The notes beneath the pieces are model-generated. The model saw only the letters and a list, made by a program, of their open reading frames with translations, was not told the DNA's origin and did no database searches. Position numbers and translations under genes: made by a program. This document shows, piece by piece, positions 1-8,011 of a stretch of DNA of 64,000 bases (the first letter of the stretch is position 1; each line of letters begins with the position of its first letter). Source of the DNA: Gemmatimonadota bacterium (GTDB lineage: Bacteria > Gemmatimonadota > Gemmatimonadetes > Gemmatimonadales > Gemmatimonadaceae); contig JACPFW010000003.1 of NCBI GenBank assembly GCA_016182795.1, positions 26,254 to 90,253 of the forward strand. The letters are read 5' to 3'.

Positions 1-420
1 ATGGCCGCCCGCGATGAAGTGCCCGAGTTCGGGGCGCTGGTCGTGCGCGCCATCTTCGAGCCGGCGCCGCTGTACAAGGTGCTCGGCAAGGCGGGGTGGG
101 CGCATCACACCGAAGAGCTGGCCGCCGATGACTGGCGCATCTGGTTCTATCGCGAGATTCCGGTCCTCGATGTGCGCGCCATGGAGCCCCCCGAGCCGCT
201 GGCGCACACCATGAATGCCGCGGCCGCGCTGCCGCCGGGCGGCGCGCTGGTCCAGCTCAACTCGCGCATCCCGCATTTCCTGCTCCCGAAGCTCACGGAG
301 CAGGGCTTCACCTACCATGTGCACGAAGCCTCGGCAGAGCGCGTGCACGTGCTCATCCGGCGCCCTCCTGCGGCGTCCGCGTCACCCAATCCCACTGAGG
401 AGCATCACGCTAATGTCTGA
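1..420 (+). CDS. DUF2249 domain protein, C-terminal part (5'-truncated by window edge)
   Basis: Residues 9-50 read like the second half of a DUF2249 domain (FEPAPLYKVL, HHTEE, DDWRIWFYR). Residues 54-121 form a complete second copy (VLDVRAMEPPEP, LPPGGALVQLN). The ATG at base 1 is therefore probably internal and the real start lies upstream. The stop overlaps the start of the next DUF2249 gene by 8 bases, which argues for an operon. DUF2249 has no established biochemical function; in many genomes it sits near nitrogen-oxide or redox genes, which is only a hint here. The last ~20 residues are a low-complexity Pro/Ala tail. Confidence 0.75.
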   Translation: MAARDEVPEFGALVVRAIFEPAPLYKVLGKAGWAHHTEELAADDWRIWFYREIPVLDVRAMEPPEPLAHTMNAAAALPPGGALVQLNSRIPHFLLPKLTEQGFTYHVHEASAERVHVLIRRPPAASASPNPTEEHHANV

Positions 421-649
421 ACCCCGCACCCTCGACGTGCGCGTCATCCCGCCGCGCGAAAAGCACCCGACCATTTTCCAGACCTTCGGCGCGCTGGCGC
501 CGGGCGAGTCGTTCGTCCTGCTCAATGACCACGATCCGCGCCCCCTGCGCTATCAGTTCGAAGCCGAGCACGCCGGGCAGTTCGGCTGGCAGTACCTCGA
601 GCAGGGGCCGGCCGTCTGGCGCGTCGAGATTTCCAAGGCCTCGGCCTGA
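413..649 (+). CDS. DUF2249 domain protein, single domain (78 aa)
   Basis: A 78-residue protein that is almost entirely one DUF2249 domain: TLDVRVIPPREKHP at the start, FVLLNDHDPRPLRYQF in the middle and GPAVWRVEISK at the end. I start it at the ATG at 413 because the domain begins four residues later, although the reading frame stays open further upstream. It overlaps the upstream gene by 8 bases and shares the base at 649 with the next start. The HDP motif is shared with the third copy at 1383. Function unknown. Confidence 0.75.
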   Translation: MSEPRTLDVRVIPPREKHPTIFQTFGALAPGESFVLLNDHDPRPLRYQFEAEHAGQFGWQYLEQGPAVWRVEISKASA

Positions 650-1386
650 TGCGCACCGCGCTGAGTTCGGCCGCGGCGCCGCGCGCGTCGCTCGACGACC
701 TGCTGGCCGGACTCACGCGTCACGGGCTGGAGGCGGTGGAGCTTCGCGTCAGTGATGGGCACGCGATCAACGCGGCCGCGTCGTTGGATACGCTGCACGC
801 AGCGGCCCACGCATTGCGTGAGGCGCGGGTGCGCGTGGCTTCTCTGTTGGACGACGACGGCGTTCCCACGGAGTTCGCGCTGCGTGCCGTACGTGCGCTC
901 GATACACAGCTGGTCGTCGGCGCCGCCGTGTCGCTCTACGAACGGTTGCAGCGTGCAGACGCGGCCCGTGCGGCAACGATGCCAGTGGCCGTTCTCGTCG
1001 GCGGCCGTCAGGCCGACACCGACGCGCGCGCCGTGCGTGCGGCGGGACATCGTGTCGTGTGGGAGGCCCATCCAGACGACGCGCCGTTGGCGGAGGTCTG
1101 CGACCGCGTGATCGCGGCGTCCGCCGATGCGCTGGTCGGTGTGCGTGTCTGCGGCGGAGGGCCCGAAGGTTCACTGCATGAAGGGCGGGGCATTGGCGCG
1201 CTGATGGCGCGCCTAGCCGTCGCCGGATTTGACGGCGCGCTGATTCTGGCGCCGAGTGATCGCAAGTACCACCTGCTCTGGGAGTCGTGGCTGCGGCGCC
1301 ACGGCGGCTGGGGGTGCGGCGGTGGCGCTGCCGACCCGGCAGAGCGGGTGCGTCGAACTGTCCCGATGGTGGAGGAAATCGCGTGA
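649..1386 (+). CDS. TIM-barrel protein, sugar phosphate isomerase/epimerase-like
   Basis: A 245-residue protein with alternating beta strand/helix segments (VEVLRVSD-like, VRVASLLDDDG, TQLVVGAAVS, VAVLVGG, HRVVWEAH, DALVGVRVCGGG, GALILAPSD). This resembles the xylose isomerase-like TIM barrel (AP_endonuc_2 superfamily). The late segment EGSLHEGRGIGALM resembles the metal-site loop of that superfamily, but I cannot assign all metal ligands. It lies between DUF2249 genes with 1- to 4-base overlaps, so it is presumably made together with them. The substrate is unknown. Confidence 0.55.
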   Translation: MRTALSSAAAPRASLDDLLAGLTRHGLEAVELRVSDGHAINAAASLDTLHAAAHALREARVRVASLLDDDGVPTEFALRAVRALDTQLVVGAAVSLYERLQRADAARAATMPVAVLVGGRQADTDARAVRAAGHRVVWEAHPDDAPLAEVCDRVIAASADALVGVRVCGGGPEGSLHEGRGIGALMARLAVAGFDGALILAPSDRKYHLLWESWLRRHGGWGCGGGAADPAERVRRTVPMVEEIA

Positions 1387-1643
1387 CCGATATTGTGACC
1401 CTGGACGTACGACCCGTCGAGCCGAAGGATCGGTTCGAACGCATCATGACGGCGTATGAGGGGCTGAGCGTGGACTCGACGCTGGAACTCACCGTCGACC
1501 ACGACCCCAAGTGCATGTACTACACGCTGCGCGCCACGCGCGGCGAAGATGCCTTCCGCTTCACGTACCTGGAAGAAGGGCCGGAGGTGTGGCGTGTGCA
1601 CGTCTGCCGCCTTTCCGACGCGCCAGCGAGCGAGATGGCGTAG
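1383..1643 (+). CDS. DUF2249 domain protein, single domain (86 aa)
   Basis: Starts at a GTG at 1383 in a GTGA overlap with the TIM-barrel gene. The reading frame is open further upstream, but the domain begins directly after this GTG (TDIVTLDVRPVEP). It shares the HDP motif (LTVDHDPKCMYY) and the ending YLEEGPEVWRVHVCR with the copy at 413, so the two look like paralogues. It ends 30 bases before the 3' end of the convergent regulator gene. Function unknown. Confidence 0.75.
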   Translation: MTDIVTLDVRPVEPKDRFERIMTAYEGLSVDSTLELTVDHDPKCMYYTLRATRGEDAFRFTYLEEGPEVWRVHVCRLSDAPASEMA

Positions 1644-1672
1644 CGGTCGTCGCGGCCGTGAGGTCGCGACGG

Positions 1673-2317
1673 TCAGGTCGCGGGCGCGACCTCAAAGCGG
1701 CAGCGCGGGCGGCTCCCATGCTCGCACGCCGACTTGATACGCTCTCCTGACACATCGGCGAGCAGCGCTTCGACGGCGCGGCAGACACCGGGATGCTCCG
1801 CGACGGCGTCGCCCAACGGGCAGGCGCCGCACCCGGCGATGCTGTCCTGGCCGCGGTGGCGCTCATGCCGCACGTCGCCGCCGAGCGCGGTGAGCACGGC
1901 GACGGAGCGGGCGATCCCCTCCGCGCGGTTGGCGGGAGCGGGGAGACCCAGCCGATGCGCCATGCGTCGCCCCACGCGGCGCAGCGCGTCGGCGGTCATG
2001 GCATCGGACTGCCGGTGGTCGAGTTCATCGAGCAGGGCGAGGAGCAGCGGCGCATAGGCCCGCGAAAACGCCGCCTCGGCTGCCGGATCGACAACGTAGA
2101 GATTGGCCGGCTTGCCCGCGCCGGCGCCGCGCCGAGTGCCCGACACCTGCACCAGACCGTCGCGCTCCAGCGTGGCGAGGTGCGAGCGGATGGCGTTGGG
2201 CGACAGTCCCAACGCGGTCGCCAGTTCGTCCACCGACTGCGGTCCGCGCCGGAGGGCGGCCACAATCCGCCCGCGGCTCGTGGACAGGAACTTCTCGCTC
2301 AGTGTCGACCCGGCCAT
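1673..2317 (-). CDS. SufR/ArsR-like winged-helix regulator with C-terminal Cys cluster
   Basis: A 214-residue protein. Residues ~12-75 form a winged helix-turn-helix (GRIVAALRRGPQSVDELA, LSPNAIRSHLATLERDGLV). The C-terminal part carries CGACPL, then PGVC, then CEHG and a final CRF. This four-Cys layout matches the Fe-S-binding half of SufR-type regulators; that it binds an Fe-S cluster here is inferred. It is convergent with the DUF2249 cluster and divergent from the DUF4142 gene; the AT-rich palindrome at 2384-2400 lies in its promoter region. Its target genes are unknown. Confidence 0.7.
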   Translation of the reverse strand: MAGSTLSEKFLSTSRGRIVAALRRGPQSVDELATALGLSPNAIRSHLATLERDGLVQVSGTRRGAGAGKPANLYVVDPAAEAAFSRAYAPLLLALLDELDHRQSDAMTADALRRVGRRMAHRLGLPAPANRAEGIARSVAVLTALGGDVRHERHRGQDSIAGCGACPLGDAVAEHPGVCRAVEALLADVSGERIKSACEHGSRPRCRFEVAPAT

Positions 2318-2383
2318 CGGCTCCTCCGAGAAGGGCGGTACACGGATTCTAATGTCAGAACCTTGATTGCGCTATTTACACCA

Positions 2384-2400
2384 AATATACTTGATATATT
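2384..2400. promoter_or_regulatory. AT-rich perfect inverted repeat, candidate operator
   Basis: AATATA-CTTGA-TATATT: two perfect 6-base arms with a 5-base spacer. It sits in the 147-base gap between the divergent SufR-like regulator (start 2317) and the DUF4142 gene (start 2465). The local AT content contrasts sharply with the surrounding DNA. A regulator-binding site is the simplest reading, but the binding protein is not shown. Confidence 0.4.
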
Positions 2401-2464
2401 AGAAATATCCACCTAACGTATGGAAGTGTCCCCCCGTTGTCCCCCCTATTGCACGGAGCACACC

Positions 2465-3004
2465 ATGCGCACGGTCCCCCTCTTCGCCGCCATCGCGGCC
2501 CTCTCCCTGATCCCGTTTGCCGGTCCGGCGGCCGCGCAGGCGCCCGGCCGCCTCGACGATCCCACGATCGTGGCCATCTTCGACGCGGCCAACACGGACG
2601 ACATCGAGACCGGCAAGCTGGCCGCCACCAAGGCGTCTTCCAAGGAAGTGCGCGACTTCGGCGCGATGCTTGCCCGCGACCACCAGATGGTGCGCCAGTT
2701 GGGGCGTGATCTCGCCGCCAAGCTTCACGTCACCCCCACGCCGCCGGCCGACGCGAGCTCCAAGAAGGCCCACGAGGCGACCATGAAGCAGCTGCGCAGC
2801 GCGTCCGGCGCCGAGTTTGATCTGGCCTTTGCGCGCTACGAGGTGAAGTTCCACGCCGACGTGATCGCCGCCATCAACTCGACGCTGCTGCCGGCCATCC
2901 AGAACGCCGAGCTGCGCGCGCTGGTCGTGAAGGTTGCACCGGCGTTCGAGGGGCATCGCCTGGCGGCCGAGCAGCTGGCGAAGAAGCTGGCCGCGGCGCA
3001 GTAA
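2465..3004 (+). CDS. DUF4142 family secreted protein
   Basis: A 179-residue protein with a signal peptide (MRTVPLFAAIAALS...AAAQA, cleavage near residue 23) followed by one DUF4142 domain, a ferritin-like helical bundle (DDPTIVAIFDAAN, KEVRDFGAMLARDHQMV, RYEVKFHADVIAAIN). The frame is open upstream to 2420, but the signal peptide fixes the start at 2465. DUF4142 proteins are periplasmic or outer-membrane-associated with no settled function. It stands alone, divergent from the SufR-like regulator. Confidence 0.8.
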   Translation: MRTVPLFAAIAALSLIPFAGPAAAQAPGRLDDPTIVAIFDAANTDDIETGKLAATKASSKEVRDFGAMLARDHQMVRQLGRDLAAKLHVTPTPPADASSKKAHEATMKQLRSASGAEFDLAFARYEVKFHADVIAAINSTLLPAIQNAELRALVVKVAPAFEGHRLAAEQLAKKLAAAQ

Positions 3005-3032
3005 GTCGCTGTCGATTGGCGACGCTGCGGCG

Positions 3033-3422
3033 TCAGCCGCGCGAGGGCGGTGCGTCGATCCATTCGGCGAGCAGCGCCCGCAGCGTCGCCAACGGCACGG
3101 GCTTCGTCACATAGCCGTCCATCCCCGCGTCTCTCGCCCGCTCCGCCTCGCTCGAGAGTGCGTTGGCGGTTAGGGCGATGATCGGCAGACGCGTGCCGGG
3201 CGCCTCTTCGCTCCGTATGGCCGCGGCAAGTGCGTAGCCGTCCATCGTGGGCATGTTCAGGTCGCTGAGCAGCATGGCGTACGCTCCCGCGCGCCAGCGG
3301 TCCAATGCGTCCGCGCCGTCGGCAACCACGTGGATCGCGTACCCCAGCAGGTGAAGCTGCCGTACGATGACCTTCTGGTTCATGCTGTCATCCTCGGCGA
3401 CCAAGATCAGGCACGCTCCCAT
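3033..3422 (-). CDS. Single-domain response regulator (receiver only)
   Basis: 129 residues that are one CheY-like receiver. The acidic pocket is EDD at 10-12, the phospho-acceptor is Asp54 in SDLNMP, followed by a Thr in ALTANAL and the conserved Lys in VTKPVP. There is no output domain. It is divergently transcribed from the kinase cluster starting at 3647 and may act in a phosphorelay with it; this rests on neighbourhood only. Confidence 0.85.
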   Translation of the reverse strand: MGACLILVAEDDSMNQKVIVRQLHLLGYAIHVVADGADALDRWRAGAYAMLLSDLNMPTMDGYALAAAIRSEEAPGTRLPIIALTANALSSEAERARDAGMDGYVTKPVPLATLRALLAEWIDAPPSRG

Positions 3423-3646
3423 CCGCGCCTCCTTGGCGCCGAGTTCCGTGGATTGCAGGCGGCAGGAATCTTGGAGGGGGGTCGAGTCCCGTCAAGGATG
3501 CCGCGCACTTGCGCGATTCATGCATGTCACAACAGGTTACGTCTGGAGTGGCGCCCTCGAGCGCTGCGCTGGCGGCATCCGGTCCGACGCGAGGTCCGGA
3601 GCCGGACATTGGCTTCACGATGTGGCGTCAATGGAGGTCCCCCACG

Positions 3647-4735
3647 GTGGATACGATCCTTGTGATCGACGACGTCGACGTCAATCGCGAACTGCTCCGG
3701 GCGCACCTGGGGGACCAGTATCGGATCGTGGAGGCGGCCAACGGTGAAGAGGCCCTGCGCCTGACGGCCCAGGAGCCGGTGGATCTCGTGCTGCTGGACG
3801 TGATGATGCCTGGACTCGACGGGTATGAGGTGACTCGTCGAATACGCCAGCTTCGCGGCAACGATCTGCTTCCCATTCTGCTCCTCACGTCCCTCTCGTC
3901 CAGCGAGGAGCGGCTGCGCGGCTTCGAAGCCGGAGCCGATGACTTCATCACGAAGCCGGTCGAGATGCATGAGTTGCGCATGCGCGTGCGCGCGTTCCTG
4001 CGTACGCGGCGCCTGTATCGGGACCGCGAGGCACTGCTCGTAGAGGCCCAGCAGTTGCATCTGATGAAGGATGATTTCGTGGCCTTGCTCGTGCACGACC
4101 TGCGCAACCCGCTTGCCGCTCTCCAGTCGTGGCTCGAACTCGTCGACTTTGCCGGCGTGAGCGGAGAAGCGCACGAAGCGCTCGAGGGCGCGACCGTCGC
4201 CGCGCAGCGTCTTCGCGAGCTGGTCGACGATCTGCTGCAGGCAAGGCTTCTCGAGGATGGCGCCGTGCAGGCCGCGCTCACGTCAGGGCCGATTGAGCCG
4301 GTTGCCCGGGCGGCGGCCGCCACCGTCCAGGGCCTGGCCGCCGGCCGCCAAGTGGCGGTGCGCCTCGATGTGCCCGCCGAACCGCTCCTCGTCCACCACG
4401 ATCGCCCGCTGCTACAACGCGCGCTCGAGAACGTGCTGATCAACGCCATCCGCCACACGCCGGCCAACGCCGCCGTGACGCTGCGGGTCTACCGCGACCG
4501 CGACAGCGTGCACCTCGAAGTCTCCGATGAAGGGCCCGGCATACCCGCCGAGGAGCGTCCACTCCTCTTCTCGAAGTACGGCTCGCTCTCCCTGCGCCGT
4601 ACCGGCGACCGCCGGGGCCATGGACTGGGCCTTTTCCTGGTTGGACTCGTGATGCAGGCCCATCACGGTTTCGTTCACGCGGCGGTCGCACCGACCGGCG
4701 GCACCTGCATGGTGATGTCACTCCCCGTCCAATGA
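3647..4735 (+). CDS. Receiver-histidine kinase protein (REC-HisKA-HATPase)
   Basis: A 362-residue protein. Receiver domain ~3-118 with phospho-acceptor Asp51 (LLDVMMPG) and FITKP. Dimerisation/phospho-acceptor helix with HDLRNPLAAL. ATPase domain with N box (NVLINAIRHTP), DEGPGIP and GHGLGLFL. I chose the GTG at 3647 because GGAGG lies 9 bases before it and the receiver begins immediately. In-frame starts back to 3509 exist but would add a low-complexity extension. Its stop overlaps the next kinase start (ATGA). It has no transmembrane segment, so it should be cytoplasmic. Confidence 0.8.
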   Translation: MDTILVIDDVDVNRELLRAHLGDQYRIVEAANGEEALRLTAQEPVDLVLLDVMMPGLDGYEVTRRIRQLRGNDLLPILLLTSLSSSEERLRGFEAGADDFITKPVEMHELRMRVRAFLRTRRLYRDREALLVEAQQLHLMKDDFVALLVHDLRNPLAALQSWLELVDFAGVSGEAHEALEGATVAAQRLRELVDDLLQARLLEDGAVQAALTSGPIEPVARAAAATVQGLAAGRQVAVRLDVPAEPLLVHHDRPLLQRALENVLINAIRHTPANAAVTLRVYRDRDSVHLEVSDEGPGIPAEERPLLFSKYGSLSLRRTGDRRGHGLGLFLVGLVMQAHHGFVHAAVAPTGGTCMVMSLPVQ

Positions 4736-6486
4736 CGAACCTTCCTCTCAACGGTCGCTTGCTCTTCGAGTCGGCACCCGACATGTACCTCGCGCTGACG
4801 CCTGACCTGATCATCGCCGAGGTCAGCAATCGGTACCTCGCGGCGACCAAGACGACGCGCGACGGAATCGTTGGCCGGCACATCTTTGAGGTCTTCCCCG
4901 ACAACCCGGATGATCCCAATGCGGACGCCACGCGCAATCTGCGCGCGTCATTGGAACGGGTTCGCGACCTGCGCATCCAGGACTCGATGGCGGTCCAGAA
5001 GTACGATATTCCTCGAGCCGCCGCCGAAGGTGGCGGCTTCGAAGCGCGGTTCTGGAGTCCCGTCAATACGCCGGTCCTCGCGGACGATGGTGCGTTGCTG
5101 GGCATCATTCATCGCGTGGAGGATGTTACCGAGTTCGTGCGCCTGAAGCAGGAACAGGACGCGGAGCGTGAGTCGACCGCCCAGCTGCGATCGCACACCG
5201 AGGCGGTGGAGGCGGAGGTTTATCGCCGCACGCTCGAAGTGGCGGCGGCCAGCCGGCAGATCAAGGATGGCGAGCGCAGCCTCCGCGAGGCCAAGGATGC
5301 GGCCGAGCGCGCCAATCGCGCCAAGTCCGACTTCCTCGCCAAGATGAGCCACGAACTCCGCACGCCGCTGAACTCGATCATCGGCTTCTCCGATGTGCTG
5401 CTCGAGGAGACCGCCGGCCCGCTGACCGCCAAGCAGCGGCGGTTCGTGGACAACGTGCTCACCAGCGGACGCCAGTTGCTGTCGCTCATCAACGACATCC
5501 TCGATCTCTCAAAGGTCGAGGCCGGGCGCATGGAGCTCTCCATGGTGCGCGTCAGCCCCGCCGGCGCGGTGGACGAGGTCCTGGCGAGCCTGCAGCCACT
5601 GGCCACGCGCAAGCGGCATGCGCTGCACAGCGAGTTGCCCGCCGACCTGCCGCTCGTGGACGCCGATCCGGTGCGGTTGAAGCAGATTCTGATGAACCTC
5701 GTCAGCAATGCCATCAAGTACACGCCCGACGGCGGGACGATCGCGGTGCGCGCCGCCGCCGTCACGGTGGACGGACGCACCATGGTGCGCACCGAGGTCA
5801 GCGACACGGGCATCGGTATCGCCGACGCCGATCTCGATCGCGTCTTTGATGAGTTCGAGCAGGTTGGCGGCGAGTACGGCCGGGCGCAGGAGGGCACGGG
5901 CCTGGGTCTGGCGCTGGCGCGCCGCCTCGTCATGCTCCACGGCGGCACCATCGGCGTGCAGAGCGTGGCGGGCAAGGGAAGCACGTTCCATTTCACCCTG
6001 CCGTGCGCCGTCAGTGCCGCACCGTTTGCGAAGCCCGGCATCGCAACACCCGGCACGCAGGCCGCGGACGGATCGAAACATGATGGCGCCGCACCGCAAC
6101 CTCCCGTCGCCCTGGTGGTGGACGACGACGCGAAAGCGAGCGCACTGCTCTCGGACTACCTCGAAGGCGCGGGCTTCCGCGTGGTTACGTCCACGTCCGG
6201 CGCCGACGCCCTGCAGCAGGTGCGCACGCTCCGTCCGACGCTGGTGACGCTCGATATGATTTTGCCGGACCGTCCCGGCGGCGTGGACGTGCTGACCGTG
6301 ATCAAGCGGCAGTCCGACACGCGGGATATCCCGGTGATTGTCGTGTCGATCACCGATGACCGCTCCGTGGCCCTCGCGCTCGGCGCCGCCGCGTGGCTGG
6401 TCAAGCCGGTTGGCCGCCACGAGTTTCTGCGGGCCGTCGAAACGGCGCTCCGTGGCGCGCCCAGCGCGCGGCCCGCGGCGCGATGA
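4732..6486 (+). CDS. Hybrid sensor histidine kinase (PAS-HisKA-HATPase-REC)
   Basis: A 584-residue protein. N-terminal PAS_4-like sensor (~10-145), then a coiled coil (~150-200), then HisKA with KMSHELRTPLNSIIGF and HATPase_c with NLVSNAIKYTPDGG, DTGIGIA and GTGLGLALAR. A C-terminal receiver begins near residue 460 (ALVVDDDAKA, TLDMILPD, LVKPVG). There is no membrane segment. It overlaps its neighbours by 4 bases at both ends, giving a three-gene signalling operon with 3647 and 6483. The signal is unknown. Confidence 0.85.
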   Translation: MTNLPLNGRLLFESAPDMYLALTPDLIIAEVSNRYLAATKTTRDGIVGRHIFEVFPDNPDDPNADATRNLRASLERVRDLRIQDSMAVQKYDIPRAAAEGGGFEARFWSPVNTPVLADDGALLGIIHRVEDVTEFVRLKQEQDAERESTAQLRSHTEAVEAEVYRRTLEVAAASRQIKDGERSLREAKDAAERANRAKSDFLAKMSHELRTPLNSIIGFSDVLLEETAGPLTAKQRRFVDNVLTSGRQLLSLINDILDLSKVEAGRMELSMVRVSPAGAVDEVLASLQPLATRKRHALHSELPADLPLVDADPVRLKQILMNLVSNAIKYTPDGGTIAVRAAAVTVDGRTMVRTEVSDTGIGIADADLDRVFDEFEQVGGEYGRAQEGTGLGLALARRLVMLHGGTIGVQSVAGKGSTFHFTLPCAVSAAPFAKPGIATPGTQAADGSKHDGAAPQPPVALVVDDDAKASALLSDYLEGAGFRVVTSTSGADALQQVRTLRPTLVTLDMILPDRPGGVDVLTVIKRQSDTRDIPVIVVSITDDRSVALALGAAAWLVKPVGRHEFLRAVETALRGAPSARPAAR

Positions 6487-6881
6487 GCCTTCGCGTGCTG
6501 GTGGTTGAAGACACCCCGCTGAGCCTCGAGCTCATCACGGAGGTGCTCGAGCACGCCGGGCACACCGTTCTCGCCGCGACCACGGCCGCCGACGGGCTGC
6601 TGCTGGCGAAGACGGCGCTGCCCGATGTCGTGTTGATGGACATCCGCCTGCCCGGCATGGACGGGCTCGAGGCGACGCGGCAGCTCCGGCAAGATCCAGC
6701 GCTGCAGCACATGCCGGTGATTGCCATCACCGCCCAGGCGATGCGCGGCGACGACACGGCGGCGATTGCCGCCGGCTGCGACGCCTACATCAGCAAGCCG
6801 ATCAACGTGGCAACCATTGCCGCCGACGTCGTGCGCGTCGTCGAGCAGAAGCGGGCGAGCCGCGCTACGCGCTCTCCTTAA
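6483..6881 (+). CDS. Single-domain response regulator (receiver only)
   Basis: 132 residues, all receiver domain. Acidic pair EDT at 9-11, phospho-acceptor Asp53 in LMDIRLPG, then ITAQAM and the conserved Lys in ISKPIN. The ATG at 6483 overlaps the stop of the hybrid kinase (ATGA), and earlier in-frame starts would lie inside that gene. It is the likely last member of the phosphorelay operon. Its 3' end overlaps the convergent pirin gene by 17 bases. Confidence 0.85.
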   Translation: MSLRVLVVEDTPLSLELITEVLEHAGHTVLAATTAADGLLLAKTALPDVVLMDIRLPGMDGLEATRQLRQDPALQHMPVIAITAQAMRGDDTAAIAAGCDAYISKPINVATIAADVVRVVEQKRASRATRSP

Positions 6882-7767
6882 TGAAGGTGCCGTTCCGCAG
6901 GTCGGTGATCGCCTGCGTGAGTTCGGCCTTGGTGTTCATCACGATCGGGCCGTACCACGCCACCGGTTCCTGGAACGGCTGCCCCGAGACGAGCAGAAAG
7001 CGGATCCCCTCGTCGCCGGCCTGCACGACGATCTCGTCGCCGTTGCCGAACACGACGAGCGAGCGGTTGCCCACCGTCTCACGGACGATGGAATCGTCGA
7101 CCTTCTCGGTGAGCACGCCAAACGGCGCCGACGCGTCCTTGAACGTTCCGCTTCCCGCGAAGATGTAGGCAAAGGCGTTGCGGCGCGTGTCGATCTTGAT
7201 GCGCTTCTTCTGCCCAGGCATCACCGACACGTCCACATACGCCGGGTCGGCGGCGATGCCCTCGACTGGGCCGCGTCGTCCCCAGAACTCGCCGGTGATC
7301 ACGCGCGCGATCGTGCCGTCGTCATCGGTGATCTCGGGGATATCCTTGCCCAGAATGTCCTGATACCGCGGCTTCGTCATCTTGAGATGCGAGGGTAGGT
7401 TCGCCCACAGCTGGAAGCCGTGCATCTTGCCGGTCGGATCGCCGGTCGGCATCTCGTGGTGCATGATCCCCGAGCCGGCCGTCATCCACTGCACGTCGCC
7501 GGCGCCAAGGAGACCCTTGTTGCCGAGGGAGTCGGCGTGTTCGACGGTGCCGGCCAGCACGTAGGTGATGGTCTCGATGCCGCGGTGCGGATGCCAGGGA
7601 AAGCCGGCCTCGTAGTCCGAGGGCCGGTCGCCGCGGAAATCATCGAACAGGAGGAACGGGTCGAAGGTCTCGGTGTCGCCGAACCCAAAGGCACGGTGCA
7701 GCCGAACGCCGGCCCCTTCCATGGTGGGGCGGGCGGTGATGATGCGATCAACGGGACGAAGTGACAT
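6865..7767 (-). CDS. Pirin family protein
   Basis: A 300-residue bicupin. The N-terminal cupin has the pirin signature (FDPFLLFDDF, PWHPHRGIETITYVL, HADSLGNKG, SGIMHHEMP). The His/Glu metal ligands of known pirins fall in HPHRG and HHE. The C-terminal cupin follows (VDVSVMPGQKK, FAYIFAGSG). Pirins are Fe-dependent proteins of varied role; some have quercetinase activity. A GGAG site lies 8 bases before the ATG. A perfect 18-base palindrome lies about 60 bases upstream of the start. Confidence 0.9.
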   Translation of the reverse strand: MSLRPVDRIITARPTMEGAGVRLHRAFGFGDTETFDPFLLFDDFRGDRPSDYEAGFPWHPHRGIETITYVLAGTVEHADSLGNKGLLGAGDVQWMTAGSGIMHHEMPTGDPTGKMHGFQLWANLPSHLKMTKPRYQDILGKDIPEITDDDGTIARVITGEFWGRRGPVEGIAADPAYVDVSVMPGQKKRIKIDTRRNAFAYIFAGSGTFKDASAPFGVLTEKVDDSIVRETVGNRSLVVFGNGDEIVVQAGDEGIRFLLVSGQPFQEPVAWYGPIVMNTKAELTQAITDLRNGTFIKESA

Positions 7768-7829
7768 AGGGAGGCTCCTTGGTGCTGCGAGTGCCGCGTA
7801 GTGCCGTCGCGGGCAGGGACGCCGCGCGA

Positions 7830-7847
7830 TATCTTAGTACTAAGATA
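7830..7847. promoter_or_regulatory. Perfect 18-bp palindrome, candidate operator of the pirin gene
   Basis: TATCTTAGTACTAAGATA, a perfect dyad with no spacer, in a short AT-rich stretch upstream of the minus-strand pirin gene. Its length and symmetry suit a dimeric winged-helix repressor such as a MarR- or HxlR-type protein. No such regulator is encoded next to it, so the binding partner is unknown. Confidence 0.5.
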
Positions 7848-7935
7848 ATAAACCCTGCCGACAATGCAAGGGTGCCCGCCGCCCGCCGCCGAGGGAATAC
7901 GCCCCCGTGCGCCCCCTGTCTTCTGCTATCTACCT

Positions 7936-7955
7936 TCTACTATCGCCATAGTTGA
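7936..7955. promoter_or_regulatory. BlaI-type operator 1, overlapping the -35 box
   Basis: TCTACTAT-CGCC-ATAGTTGA: an inverted repeat with one mismatch in 8-base arms. Its right arm covers most of the TTGACA -35 box of the blaI promoter. It has the same arm sequence and spacing as operator 2 at 7980. BlaI/MecI-family repressors bind such dyads as dimers and autoregulate; the assignment rests on sequence and position. Confidence 0.65.
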
Positions 7956-7980
7956 CAAGCCGGACCATCCTTCTTATCAT
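7952..7980 (+). promoter_or_regulatory. Sigma-70-type promoter of blaI-M56
   Basis: TTGACA at 7952-7957 and TATCAT at 7975-7980 with a 17-base spacer, close to consensus. A GAGGAG ribosome site precedes the blaI ATG at 8012. Dyad operators overlap the -35 box and lie directly downstream of the -10 box, an ideal repression arrangement. Confidence 0.7.
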
Positions 7981-7999
7981 CTACTATCCACATAGTAGA
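7980..7999. promoter_or_regulatory. BlaI-type operator 2, at the transcription start
   Basis: TCTACTATCCACATAGTAGA: perfect 8-base arms separated by 4 bases. It covers the expected transcription start of the blaI operon, 44 bases downstream of operator 1 (four helical turns), so two repressor dimers could sit on the same face of the DNA. Confidence 0.7.
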
Positions 8000-8011
8000 A
8001 GAGGAGTCGCG

